Assembly (NCBI RefSeq): GCF_050337105.1
Contig: NZ_JAKJSQ010000002.1
Location: 123,530 to 187,529, forward strand
Length of the DNA stretch: 64,000 nt
Direction: 5' to 3'
Source of the DNA: Aliivibrio_A kagoshimensis
GTDB taxonomy: Bacteria; Pseudomonadota; Gammaproteobacteria; Enterobacterales; Vibrionaceae
Shown here in pieces: positions 9,749 through 17,858 of the stretch. Position 1 is the first letter of the stretch. Each line of letters opens with the position of its first letter. Under the pieces are notes generated by a model. That model was not told where the DNA came from, did not search any database, and saw only the letters and a program-made list of their open reading frames with translations. Position numbers and translations under genes: made by a program.

Positions 9749-9768
9749 GAGGGAACAGGGGAAGGGAT

Positions 9769-11214
9769 CTACTCGACAGTCACAATACGCATGCAGTTGG
9801 TTGATCCGACGATATCCATAACATCACCTTGAGTTATGATCACCAGATCACCGACATCGAGCAGTTTCTTCTCTTTTAAACATTGAATAGCTTGACGAGT
9901 TGTTGCTATTCCTGGCTCAACAGTAGAGTCAAATTGAACGGGCGTAACACCACGATACAAAGTAGAGCGGTTCAAGGTTTTCTCATTACGTGACAAAGCG
10001 TAAATCGGTAGACCAGAGCTTAAACGAGACATCATTAGAGAAGTACGGCCAGATTCTGTGAGGGTAACCATCGCAGCGATGCCTTTCATGTGGTTTGCCG
10101 CGTATATGGTAGACATCGCAATGGTCTCTTCTGCGGTAGCAAATATGGTTTCTAATCGATGTGTAGAGATGTTAATTGAAGGCATTTTTTCAGCCCCTAA
10201 ACAGACTTCAGCCATCGAGGTGACGGTTTCGACTGGAAAGTCTCCGGCTGCTGTTTCACCAGAAAGCATGACTGCGTCTGTACCATCAAGCACAGCATTG
10301 GCGACATCCATCACTTCGGCACGAGTTGGCATCGGACTGGATATCATCGACTCCATCATCTGCGTTGCGGTAATAACCGTTCGGTTGTGGGTACGTGCAA
10401 GACGGATCAGTTGCTTCTGCACACCGACAAGTTCAGGATCGCCAATTTCAACACCGAGGTCGCCGCGAGCAACCATGACGACATCAGAGGCGAGAATGAT
10501 ATCTTCGATTGCCTCTTCGGTAGCAACCGTTTCGGCACGTTCAACTTTGGCCACCAATTTGGCTTCTAGTCCGGCATCACGGGCAAGGCGGCGTGCATAG
10601 TGCATGTCATCGCCATTACGTGGGAAGGAGATGGCTAAGTAGTCGACACCGATTTTAGCCGCGGTCAGAATATCGGCTTTATCTTTGTCCGTTAACGCTT
10701 CAGCAGAGAGACCGCCGCCTTTTTTATTGATCCCTTTATTGTTAGAGAGAGGACCAGCAACCGTGACCACAGTGTGAACTTTATTGCCTTCTACATTCGT
10801 CACCTGCAGTTGTACTCGGCCATCATCGAGCAGTAGGAGATCGCCTGTGGAGACATCTTTAGGTAGCTCTTTATAATCCAGCCCCACACTGTCTTGATTA
10901 CCCGCCCCTTTAGGCAGATCACTATCAAGGGTGAACTTATCGCCGATGGTCAGCTCGATTTTGTCATTTTGAAAGGTTGAAACACGAATCTTTGGCCCTT
11001 GAAGATCACCAAGAATGGCTATGTGGGTACCTAATTTTGCAGCGATTTCGCGTACTTGCTTTGCACGTTTTATATGGTCTTCAGCACTGCCGTGAGAAAA
11101 ATTCATACGAACCACATTGGCGCCTGCAATGATAATTTTTTCTAAGTTATTATCGCGATCGGTTGCAGGTCCTAAAGTGGTTACAATTTTTGTTCGACGT
11201 AATCGGTTCGACAT
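9769..11214 (-). CDS. pykA: Pyruvate kinase II (AMP-activated type)
   Basis: Cytosolic glycolytic enzyme converting phosphoenolpyruvate and ADP to pyruvate and ATP. The 481-residue product starts MSNRLRRTKIVTTLGPATD and follows E. coli PykA almost residue for residue, including the substrate and metal region VAKVERAE, the MVARGDLGVEIG block and the signature ITATQMMESM. The length and N-terminus separate it from the shorter PykF type. The ATG at 11214 has GGAG six to seven bases upstream. A longer in-frame reading from 11265 lacks support. It is monocistronic, with its own terminator at 9723-9748. Confidence 0.96.
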   Translation of the reverse strand: MSNRLRRTKIVTTLGPATDRDNNLEKIIIAGANVVRMNFSHGSAEDHIKRAKQVREIAAKLGTHIAILGDLQGPKIRVSTFQNDKIELTIGDKFTLDSDLPKGAGNQDSVGLDYKELPKDVSTGDLLLLDDGRVQLQVTNVEGNKVHTVVTVAGPLSNNKGINKKGGGLSAEALTDKDKADILTAAKIGVDYLAISFPRNGDDMHYARRLARDAGLEAKLVAKVERAETVATEEAIEDIILASDVVMVARGDLGVEIGDPELVGVQKQLIRLARTHNRTVITATQMMESMISSPMPTRAEVMDVANAVLDGTDAVMLSGETAAGDFPVETVTSMAEVCLGAEKMPSINISTHRLETIFATAEETIAMSTIYAANHMKGIAAMVTLTESGRTSLMMSRLSSGLPIYALSRNEKTLNRSTLYRGVTPVQFDSTVEPGIATTRQAIQCLKEKKLLDVGDLVIITQGDVMDIVGSTNCMRIVTVE

Positions 11215-11319
11215 ATTAACTCCAATCAGATTATAAAAGTATCGTAGGCACATAATAGTTAGCACTAAAATTATATGTCATGGATAAAGATATTGTCATG
11301 ATAAGAGCGTGATATTCAC

Positions 11320-11334
11320 CAATTGTGACAATTG
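11320..11334. promoter_or_regulatory. 15-bp perfect palindrome upstream of pykA
   Basis: CAATTGTGACAATTG: 7-base arms are fully complementary around a central G. It lies about 105 bases before the pykA start and just beyond the queE stop. It could be a protein-binding site for pykA control, but no known motif is matched with confidence. Confidence 0.35.
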
Positions 11335-11335
11335 A

Positions 11336-12004
11336 TTACGCGATCGATAAATATTTATGAGTCTGTATTGATAAGCGCCAGTTACGTTCTATACAGGTCT
11401 CGATACAGAGAGTCGTGGCTCTCTCTTTTTGACTGATAGGTTGCAAAGCAATAATGACACTCTCTTTTAAAGGCTGATCTAAAAGAAGCGAATCGAGTTG
11501 CTCTATATCTTTTTGACTGCCTACCGGGTGTTTTATTTCATCGGCTCGAGCAAGAGCGGCTGGAATAATGGGCATCTTTGCTTTCATATTGATCTTTGGC
11601 GAAACCGTGACAAAGGTGTTTAGGCTCGCTTTGACTTCAAAAGTGCCACTGGTTTCAATTTGACATTGATAACCGTGCTTTTCTAATTCAGTGGTAAGAG
11701 GAATAAGATCGTACCAACATGGTTCACCACCGGTAATAACAATGTGTTTGGCCGTAAATTCTTCCTGAGATAAAATATCGATAATTTGTTCGGAACTGAT
11801 TGCAGACCAACTCGGGTGATCTTCACGTTTTTTCAATATATTTTCAATGGTAGTGTGGTCATAAGGATGGGCATCCCAGGTTTGTTTGGTATCACACCAT
11901 GCACAGCCTACTGGGCAACCTTGTAAACGAATAAAGATTGCAGGAGTCCCGGTAAAGCACCCTTCACCTTGAATGGTCTGAAAAAGTTCATTGAGTTTAT
12001 ACAT
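11336..12004 (-). CDS. queE: 7-carboxy-7-deazaguanine synthase
   Basis: Radical SAM enzyme of queuosine biosynthesis that converts 6-carboxytetrahydropterin to 7-carboxy-7-deazaguanine, leading to preQ0 and then to the modified wobble base of certain tRNAs. The 222-residue product matches E. coli QueE through most of its length (FQTIQGEGCFTGTPAIFIRL near the N-terminus, VVTGGEPC-like VITGGEPCW, and the ending NWRLSIQTHKYLSIA). The [4Fe-4S] cysteines are C30, C34 and C37 in CPVGCAWC, with the CX3CX2C spacing seen in this family. The ATG at 12004 is preferred over 12010 because AAGAA is then correctly spaced. Confidence 0.95.
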   Translation of the reverse strand: MYKLNELFQTIQGEGCFTGTPAIFIRLQGCPVGCAWCDTKQTWDAHPYDHTTIENILKKREDHPSWSAISSEQIIDILSQEEFTAKHIVITGGEPCWYDLIPLTTELEKHGYQCQIETSGTFEVKASLNTFVTVSPKINMKAKMPIIPAALARADEIKHPVGSQKDIEQLDSLLLDQPLKESVIIALQPISQKERATTLCIETCIERNWRLSIQTHKYLSIA

Positions 12005-12026
12005 ATTCATTTCTTATTTATTTTGG

Positions 12027-12063
12027 GCCTATAAAAAAATAGGCTTTTCCCTTTTTATAAAGG
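12027..12063 (-). promoter_or_regulatory. Two small hairpins in the queE leader
   Basis: On the minus strand a 5-bp CCTTT/AAAGG hairpin (about 12050-12063) is followed by a 6-bp GCCTAT/ATAGGC stem with a six-T loop (12027-12044), 23 bases before the queE start. This could be a leader structure. preQ1 riboswitches are known upstream of queuosine genes in other bacteria, but I cannot assign this to that class from the bases seen. Confidence 0.25.
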
Positions 12064-12102
12064 ACTAAATGATCCCATAATGGATATTTATAATCGACTA
12101 AG

Positions 12103-12118
12103 TGTGATGAGTATCACG
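12103..12118. promoter_or_regulatory. CRP-type binding site between queE and mlc
   Basis: TGTGA-TGAGTA-TCACG matches the CRP consensus TGTGA-N6-TCACA at nine of ten conserved positions. It lies 76 bases before the mlc start. E. coli mlc is known to be under CRP control, so regulation of mlc is the likely role; queE diverges from the other side. Confidence 0.65.
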
Positions 12119-12193
12119 CGAGTCATATAAATGACTTCACAATTTGTTCGCAAAGTAAAAAAATTGCAGTAATCATAAAATTTTGGAGTTCAA

Positions 12194-13408
12194 ATGTACA
12201 ATGCCCAGCCAGGTCATATCGACCAAATTAAACAAGTGAATGCGGGTAGAGTATACAAGTTGATCGATCAGCTTGGGCCAATTTCCAGAATAGACCTTTC
12301 TAAAGTCAGTGAACTGGCTCCTGCGAGTATTACAAAAATTACTCGCGAATTGATCGACGCACACCTTATCAAAGAAACACCATTTCAAGAAGCAAATAGT
12401 CGTGGTCGCCCGGCAATCGCCCTTCAAACCGATAATGTTGATTGGCATTTTTTATCCTTGCGCCTCGGGCGAGGGTATTTAACCATAGCGCTTCATGAGC
12501 TTGGTGGCTCAATTTTGTTTGAAGAGAAGCAAGATATTGTAGAAATAGAGCAAGAAGAGGTGCTGGCAAGGCTACTGTCGGAAATTGATGTTTTCTTCAA
12601 TAAACACGCGAACCAATTGGGGCGTGTAACCAGTATTGGTATTACGCTTCCGGGCTTAGTGAACTCATCCGAAGGGGTGGTGATTCAAATGCCACACTAT
12701 AACGTGAATAACTTAGCCTTAGGTCCAGAGATTCAAACGGCCACAGGTCTGCCAGTATATATTGCTAATGATACTCATGCATGGGCATTGGCTGAGCATT
12801 TTTTTGGTCATTCACAAGAGAATGAAAACTCTATTTTAATTTCAATCCATCATGGTGTTGGTGCCGGAATTATTTTAGATAATCGTGTTCTTCAAGGTCG
12901 TACTGGAAATATTGGTGAGTTAGGCCATATCCAGATTGATAAATTAGGTAAGCGTTGTCACTGTGGCAATATAGGTTGTTTAGAGACCGTAGCCAGCTCT
13001 GCATCCTTAATTGAAAAAGTGGAACGACATATCGATGATGGCCACAAAACGTTGCTAGAACGAGATGAATTGAGTGTGGAAAAGATCTGTATAGCGGCCA
13101 ATCAAGGCGATGAACTTTCCATTAAAGTGATCACTGAGCTTGGTCACCATCTTGGCCAAGCGATTGCGATCATGGTGAATCTATTTAACCCAGAAAAAAT
13201 CCTGATTGGAGGCGAGGTGAATCACGCCAAATCTCTTCTCTACCCGGCAATATTACAGTGCGTTGAAAGCCAATCCATTCCTATCTACTTTCAAGATTTA
13301 GTTCTTGAACAGAGTAAATTTTATACGGAAGGGACCATGGCAGGGGCGGCACTAATCAAGCAAGCTATGTTTGATGGCACACTGTTAATGAAGGTGATTG
13401 AAGGTTAA
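12194..13408 (+). CDS. mlc: Glucose-responsive ROK-family repressor Mlc
   Basis: Transcriptional repressor of PTS sugar uptake genes; in enteric bacteria it is relieved when membrane-bound EIICB(Glc) sequesters it. The 404-residue product begins NAQPGHIDQIKQVNAGRVYK like E. coli Mlc. A winged helix-turn-helix follows (ISRIDLSKVSELAPASITKI), then a ROK domain with the zinc-binding cluster KRCHCGNIGCLE and the C-terminal MVNLFNPEKILIGG. The end (GTMAGAALIKQAMFDGTLL) also matches Mlc rather than NagC. GGAG stands eight bases before the ATG. A CRP-type site lies upstream. Confidence 0.94.
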   Translation: MYNAQPGHIDQIKQVNAGRVYKLIDQLGPISRIDLSKVSELAPASITKITRELIDAHLIKETPFQEANSRGRPAIALQTDNVDWHFLSLRLGRGYLTIALHELGGSILFEEKQDIVEIEQEEVLARLLSEIDVFFNKHANQLGRVTSIGITLPGLVNSSEGVVIQMPHYNVNNLALGPEIQTATGLPVYIANDTHAWALAEHFFGHSQENENSILISIHHGVGAGIILDNRVLQGRTGNIGELGHIQIDKLGKRCHCGNIGCLETVASSASLIEKVERHIDDGHKTLLERDELSVEKICIAANQGDELSIKVITELGHHLGQAIAIMVNLFNPEKILIGGEVNHAKSLLYPAILQCVESQSIPIYFQDLVLEQSKFYTEGTMAGAALIKQAMFDGTLLMKVIEG

Positions 13409-13903
13409 ATCCTGCTTATGAGCTATTTAATGTAAGTAGCTCATTCAGCAATTGCTCCTATTTATATCGTAATACTCTTTCCTCATAAGATAAAATACCC
13501 ACTCTCCGCACCTACAATTAACGCTTTAGTGCGTTATATTTCATATGTGAATATAAATATATCTTAGAAATAAGAACGTAGATATTTATAGAACCGATAT
13601 ATTGGCACTTTCAGTTCTGATAAATTACATAATTATCCGATTTATTGTTTTAATTTTTTATTTCAACAATTTCATATGGTTACTGTAATCGGAGTTCAGA
13701 AAGATAATGAGGAACCCAAGATTGAAATAGGATAACTTGCAATAAAAAGAGGCATTTTATTCGATTTATAATTATTCATATTTTTTTGCAAAGATTTTAC
13801 AATTATTAACCTAGGGCTTGAGGAAAAAAACAAATAGTTAGGATAATATTAAATGAGGTCATGGATAGGACAACGATGAAAACCATTACGAAAGAGATTA
13901 AAA
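13409..13903. other. AT-rich intergenic region after mlc
   Basis: It begins with an 8-bp inverted repeat ATGAGCTA/TAGCTCAT (13418-13444, loop 11), which may end mlc transcription but lacks a T tract. A weaker AACGC/GCGTT hairpin follows near 13520-13534. The rest is AT-rich. At 13876-13923 a 15-codon reading frame (MKTITKEIKNDNIKY) with AGGA upstream overlaps the start of the next gene in another frame. No other gene is seen. Confidence 0.5.
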
Positions 13904-14134
13904 ATGACAACATTAAATATTGATAATGCAACAACACATTCCAAACAGCACTTTCCAAAGGCGACTTCTCAGTGGCTGCCCGAAAATGAATTCACAGAAT
14001 CAGAACGATTGTCAGAGCGCCGTGAACATCGAAATGATGAGCTCAATTTAATTCTAAACCGAAAAAAGAGAGTGGTTGTCGCTTTGAAATACCTATTAGT
14101 AGGTTTATCTATAGCTTGGTTTGCCTGGGCATAA
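13904..14134 (+). CDS. Small single-span membrane protein of unknown function
   Basis: A 76-residue protein not recognised as any named family. It has a polar N-terminal half with a charged stretch (ESERLSERREHRNDELN), a basic NRKKR positive-inside signal and one C-terminal hydrophobic helix (VVVALKYLLVGLSIAWFAWA) that ends the protein. It should be tail-anchored with its bulk in the cytoplasm. A 15-codon reading frame with a better ribosome site (13876-13923) overlaps its start by 20 bases and could couple its translation. It abuts the convergent TetR gene without a gap. The coding call rests on the reasonable start and the TM pattern. Confidence 0.6.
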   Translation: MTTLNIDNATTHSKQHFPKATSQWLPENEFTESERLSERREHRNDELNLILNRKKRVVVALKYLLVGLSIAWFAWA

Positions 14135-14719
14135 TTAATGTCGGCAGATATCATTGAATAGCTGATCAGCAAGTTGTTGTATGTCATTTGCTTTTGGGTG
14201 AGTATGAGAGAAAGTTCTTAAGCCAAAAATCCCCATTGTGAGATATTGAGCGAGCTGCGTATCATTTCTTACGCTTTTTAACTCACCCTGTGATCGGGCA
14301 ATTTCAAATTTACTGGCGATAGCACTCTGCCAATTACATAAGTCATTGGAAATAATCTTCTGAATCTCTTCGTCTTGCTCTGCAATTTCATTCATTGCTT
14401 TAGTTAATAAGCAGGCTTGGGATGCATCGCAACTGATACATTGATTCACAATGTGGTTTAAATAGTCCTTAATATTGTCTAGCATCGGTTTCTGTTGGGC
14501 AAAAAACTGCTCGAACTCCACACTTCTATCGCAATTGTATTGTTCAATGGCCGCTAATAGCAAACCACGTTTATTGGTAAAGGCACAATAAATAGAACCA
14601 GGATGTAAGCCTGTTGCTTTGGTTAGCTCTTGCATGTTCGTTTTAGCATAGCCTTTTATCATGAATGCTTTCATGGCAGATCGTAAAACCGTTTCTCTAT
14701 CAAATTCAGCGCTTCTCAT
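14135..14719 (-). CDS. TetR-family repressor (NemR-like) of the divergent flavin reductase
   Basis: DNA-binding repressor of 194 residues starting MRSAEFDRETVLRSAMKAF. The helix-turn-helix is MQELTKATGLHPGSIYCAF, about residues 30-48. The ligand-binding half contains several cysteines (CISCDASQACLLTKAMNE), and the motif around ACLLTKAMNE resembles the NemR/AcuR branch, where a cysteine can sense electrophiles. Divergent pairing with an old-yellow-enzyme gene is the nemR-nemA arrangement in concept. The start at 14719 is preferred because the longer reading to 14935 runs through the operator region and into the neighbouring gene. Three palindromes in the shared promoter are the likely operators. 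Confidence 0.82.
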   Translation of the reverse strand: MRSAEFDRETVLRSAMKAFMIKGYAKTNMQELTKATGLHPGSIYCAFTNKRGLLLAAIEQYNCDRSVEFEQFFAQQKPMLDNIKDYLNHIVNQCISCDASQACLLTKAMNEIAEQDEEIQKIISNDLCNWQSAIASKFEIARSQGELKSVRNDTQLAQYLTMGIFGLRTFSHTHPKANDIQQLADQLFNDICRH

Positions 14720-14765
14720 TACCGCTCTCAAACATACAAGGTCGTGGAACCGATTATACTTAACA

Positions 14766-14832
14766 TTGAATGATTGTTCAAAATACTTCTTGAATGTTTG
14801 TTCAAGTAACGATATCTTGAACGAACATTCAA
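14766..14832. promoter_or_regulatory. Three operator palindromes between the TetR gene and the flavin reductase gene
   Basis: Three copies of TTGAA-N6-TTCAA lie at 14766-14781, 14790-14805 and 14817-14832, spaced 24 and 27 bases apart. The first two share TTGAATG-TTGTTCAA; the third is the reverse orientation of the same site, so the second and third also form a 17-base inverted repeat with one mismatch. The position in the divergent promoter makes them the probable binding sites of the TetR-family protein. Confidence 0.8.
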
Positions 14833-14846
14833 TAAAGGAAGCCATC

Positions 14847-15890
14847 ATGACTGAGAATTTGTTTACCCCATACGCTCTTAATAGCAGCATCACTCTAAAT
14901 AACCGTATTTTGATGGCACCACTGACAAGGTGCATGGCGGATGATGAATTAGTGCCTACTCAAGCCATGGTGGATTACTACGCACGCCGAGCAGATGCAG
15001 GGTTGATCATTAGCGAAGCGATATTGATCCGTGCTGATGGACAGGGTTATCCAAATACTCCGGGCCTGTTTACTGCCAAACAGATTGAAGGGTGGCGTAA
15101 AGTCACTGATGCGGTTCATGATAAAGGGGGTAAGATTTTTGCACAGCTTTGGCATACTGGTAGAGTTGCGCACCCCTACTTTACCAATGACGCAGCAGTA
15201 TTAGCACCTTCGGCGATCGCTATTGAAGGCACACTTCCCCGTATGCGTGAGTTGACGTATCAAGTTCCTAAAGCGGTATCGCATAGTGACATTAAGAAAC
15301 TGGTTGAGGATTTTTCTCAAGCCTCTCAAAATGCCATTTCAGCAGGTTTTGATGGTGTAGAAATTCATGGTGCCAATGGATATATTATTGACCAGTTCTT
15401 ACATCATGAAAGCAATATACGCAGTGATGAATACGGTGGAACACCAGAAAATATGTCTCGCTTTGCATTGGAGCTCATGGACGCTGTTATTGCACGTATC
15501 GGTAATGAGAGAACAGGGCTTCGTGTTTCCCCTGGAGCGTATGCCAATATTGGTACAGACAGCCGTGATCGTGCGGTATCAGATCATTTATTAGCAGAGC
15601 TGGAAAAGCGTGATTTGGCGTTTTTACACATCGGAATCTTTGATGACAGCATGGAGTTCGATTATTTGGGGGGACGTGCATCCAGCTATGTGCGAAGCCA
15701 TTACAGTAAAACGTTAGTGGGTGTTGGTAGTTACAGCGCTGAAACAGCCAGTGAAGCGATTGATGCGGAAAAGTTTGATCTGATTGCCATTGGTCGTCCG
15801 TTTATTGCTAATCCAGATTATGTTGCTCGAATCAGAGCGAAAGAAGCGATAGTCGAGTACAGTGACGAGATGCTAATGAGCTTAGTGTAA
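14847..15890 (+). CDS. Old yellow enzyme family flavin oxidoreductase (NemA-like)
   Basis: Cytosolic FMN enzyme of 347 residues that reduces activated alkenes such as N-ethylmaleimide or nitro compounds with NADPH. The ATG at 14847 has AAAGGA nine bases upstream. A TIM-barrel OYE pattern is clear: ILMAPLTRCMA near residue 22, LWHTGRVAHP, the substrate-binding His174 and Asn177 in IHGANGYIIDQFLH, then SDEYGG and the phosphate-binding VGVGSYS and AIGRPFIANPD. It probably acts in electrophile detoxification under the divergent TetR regulator. A strong terminator follows. Confidence 0.9.
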   Translation: MTENLFTPYALNSSITLNNRILMAPLTRCMADDELVPTQAMVDYYARRADAGLIISEAILIRADGQGYPNTPGLFTAKQIEGWRKVTDAVHDKGGKIFAQLWHTGRVAHPYFTNDAAVLAPSAIAIEGTLPRMRELTYQVPKAVSHSDIKKLVEDFSQASQNAISAGFDGVEIHGANGYIIDQFLHHESNIRSDEYGGTPENMSRFALELMDAVIARIGNERTGLRVSPGAYANIGTDSRDRAVSDHLLAELEKRDLAFLHIGIFDDSMEFDYLGGRASSYVRSHYSKTLVGVGSYSAETASEAIDAEKFDLIAIGRPFIANPDYVARIRAKEAIVEYSDEMLMSLV

Positions 15891-15910
15891 TTATCGAATA
15901 GTAGAGATTC

Positions 15911-15938
15911 AAGGCTAACAATGTGTTAGCCTTTTTTG
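15911..15938 (+). terminator. Rho-independent terminator after the flavin reductase gene
   Basis: 10-bp stem AAGGCTAACA/TGTTAGCCTT with a 3-base loop, followed by a T run. Confidence 0.92.
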
Positions 15939-15977
15939 TGCTTGTTCGAAAGTAACTGACCGAAATATAGGAGCGCC

Positions 15978-16559
15978 ATGAACGACATTGAGAATATACT
16001 GCAGTTTATTGTCGAGATAGAAAAACTAAAAAATGTCATCAGAAAAACCAAACCAGTCGGCCTCGATAGATTTGAAAACTCCGCAGAACACAGTTGGCAC
16101 GTTGCCCTTTCTGCCATCATGTTAAAAGACCACTCTTCAGAGCCCATCAACATAGACCGCGTCATTAAGATGTTACTGATCCACGATCTAGGTGAAATCG
16201 ACGCAGGTGACAAAATTATCTATGAAAGTGAAACCACTGAGCAGAAACAGAAAGAGCTAGATGGTATTGAACGCTTGTTTGCCATGTTACCCAGTGATCT
16301 GGCTAAGGAGCTGACAACGCTATGGATAGAGTTTGAAACGGGCGAGAGTACTGATGCCATTTACGCAAAAGCGATCGACCGCGTTCCGCCACTGCTGCAC
16401 AATATGCACGGCGAAGGTCACAGCTGGAAAACTCATAATATACCGAAAGAGAAAGTGTACGCTTTAAATGGGGAGCGCATCGCCAAAGCGAGTAAACCGT
16501 TGTGGACGGTGTTAGAAAGTAAACTGGATGACGCCGTTGATAAAGGCTTATTGAAATAA
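15978..16559 (+). CDS. HD-domain hydrolase (HDDC2/YfbR-like nucleotidase family)
   Basis: A 193-residue cytosolic phosphohydrolase of the HD superfamily. Metal-binding residues are seen in order: His in ENSAEHSWHVA (about residue 36), His-Asp in LLIHDLGEIDAGD (about 73-74) and a later Asp in AKAIDRV. The overall pattern fits small 5'-deoxynucleotidase-like members acting on nucleoside monophosphates; the substrate is inferred from the family only. TAGGAG stands upstream of the ATG. It is the first gene of a short operon with a VOC protein and a LysE-type exporter. Confidence 0.83.
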   Translation: MNDIENILQFIVEIEKLKNVIRKTKPVGLDRFENSAEHSWHVALSAIMLKDHSSEPINIDRVIKMLLIHDLGEIDAGDKIIYESETTEQKQKELDGIERLFAMLPSDLAKELTTLWIEFETGESTDAIYAKAIDRVPPLLHNMHGEGHSWKTHNIPKEKVYALNGERIAKASKPLWTVLESKLDDAVDKGLLK

Positions 16560-16592
16560 TTCACCCAAATTGTAAACAAAGCAAGGATGATA

Positions 16593-17021
16593 ATGAAACA
16601 GTCAATCGTGCACATTGCATTAGTGGTAAAAGATTACGACGAAGCCCTCGAGTTTTATGTGAATAAACTTAAGTTTGAGTTGATAGAAGATACTTACCAA
16701 CCAGAACAAGACAAACGGTGGGTCGTGGTGTCTCCGCCTGGTTCAAATGGCACGGCGTTACTATTGGCAAAAGCCTCAAAGCCAGAGCAACATAACTTTA
16801 TTGGTAATCAAGCCGGTGGTCGTGTCTTTCTGTTCCTGAACACCGATGATTTTTGGCGCGATTATAATCGAATGGTTGCTGGTGGTATTACCTTTATTCG
16901 ACCGCCAGCTGAACAAGAGTACGGCACCGTCGCGGTGTTTGAAGATCTGTACGGCAACCGCTGGGATCTGCTTCAGTTGAATAAAGACCACCCTATGTCT
17001 GTTCGAGGTGAGAAATGTTAG
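16593..17021 (+). CDS. VOC (glyoxalase/bleomycin-resistance) superfamily protein
   Basis: A 142-residue single-domain protein with the paired beta-alpha-beta-beta-beta modules of the vicinal oxygen chelate fold: IVHIALVVKDYDEALEFYV at the N-terminus and GTVAVFEDLYGNRWDLLQL at the C-terminus. The His near the N-terminus and Glu in the last strand are the usual metal ligands. Which small molecule it handles is unknown. The ATG at 16593 has AAGG at a proper distance, while an ATG at 16587 is too close. The stop overlaps the next start by 7 bases. Confidence 0.85.
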   Translation: MKQSIVHIALVVKDYDEALEFYVNKLKFELIEDTYQPEQDKRWVVVSPPGSNGTALLLAKASKPEQHNFIGNQAGGRVFLFLNTDDFWRDYNRMVAGGITFIRPPAEQEYGTVAVFEDLYGNRWDLLQLNKDHPMSVRGEKC

Positions 17022-17650
17022 GGGTAACTGATCTATGGCTATTTATCGTATCGGGAATTGCGTTAAACATGATCCCCGGGCCAGATTCGTTGTTTATTAT
17101 TGGGCGAAGTGCGGGGCAAGGTTTTAAAGCAGGTTCGGTTGCTTCATTAGGAATAGGAACAGGCACCTTAGTTCATGTGTTTGCGGCGGCATTTGGATTG
17201 TCTGCCATTCTTGCTACATCTGCTGCCGCCTTTACGGTTGTGAAAGTGATTGGTTGTCTCTATCTGTTGTACATTGGTTTATCGATGCTGTTTTCCAAAG
17301 CGAGCTCAACTCAAAATAGAGAAGCAGTTAAACGATCCATTCCTTTAGCCAAAACATACTATCAAGGTTTTTTAACCAATACCCTGAACCCTAAAGTAGC
17401 GCTGTTCTTTTTAGCCTTCGTGCCTCAATTTATCTCTGTTGACTCTCCAAATAAAGCGTTATCATTTATATTCTTGGGTATTGTTTTTAATATCAACGGA
17501 ATGATCTGGTGCCACTTCCTTGCTTGGTCATCATCCTCTGTGAGTAAAAAAATAAAACAGAGTGAGCGTGTCACACAATATTTAACTAAATTTACCGGCG
17601 CACTATTTGTTTTCTTTGGTCTGAAATTGGCATTGAGTAAACAGAACTAA
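17015..17650 (+). CDS. LysE/RhtB-family amino acid exporter
   Basis: Inner-membrane protein of 211 residues with about six helices. The N-terminus shows the family hallmark MIPGPDSLFIIGRSAGQGFKAG, followed by GIGTGTLVHVFAAAFGLS and a middle FLTNTLNPKVALFFLAFVPQF, all characteristic of LysE/RhtB transporters that expel amino acids or their derivatives. Its start lies inside the VOC gene (7-base overlap), so the two are coupled. The specific substrate is not predictable. Confidence 0.92.
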   Translation: MLGVTDLWLFIVSGIALNMIPGPDSLFIIGRSAGQGFKAGSVASLGIGTGTLVHVFAAAFGLSAILATSAAAFTVVKVIGCLYLLYIGLSMLFSKASSTQNREAVKRSIPLAKTYYQGFLTNTLNPKVALFFLAFVPQFISVDSPNKALSFIFLGIVFNINGMIWCHFLAWSSSSVSKKIKQSERVTQYLTKFTGALFVFFGLKLALSKQN

Positions 17651-17659
17651 ACCCCCAAA

Positions 17660-17690
17660 AGCTCTTGCTGCTACCATCAAGAGCTCTCAT
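17660..17690 (+). terminator. Likely terminator after the LysE-type gene
   Basis: 8-bp stem AGCTCTTG/CAAGAGCT (17660-17667 with 17678-17685), loop of 10, followed by a T-containing but interrupted tract. Weaker than the other terminators here. Confidence 0.55.
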
Positions 17691-17858
17691 TTCATCTATC
17701 TTTTAAATTTAAATATCTAAATGGGCACAATGCAAATGACAGTATTGTCAGTTGATTATTTAGGTGATTTCAAATCAAGAATTAAAATAATTCCACTCAA
17801 AACATCAATTTTCAATTCTTACAAATATGTCACATGTTAAGTTGGTTATCGTTTTTAC

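Noticed and set aside
10058..10600. A 180-codon reading frame opposite pykA
   Set aside because: Antisense shadow of a highly conserved enzyme; composition is Ser/Ala/Thr-rich without any family pattern.
12129..12165. TTTGTTCGCAAA as a possible Mlc autoregulatory box before mlc
   Set aside because: Only four bases per arm are symmetric and the flanks do not fit the known AT-rich Mlc site.
14720..14935. N-terminal extension of the TetR gene to 14935
   Set aside because: It would translate the operator region and the start of the divergent reductase gene, and the added residues do not resemble any domain.
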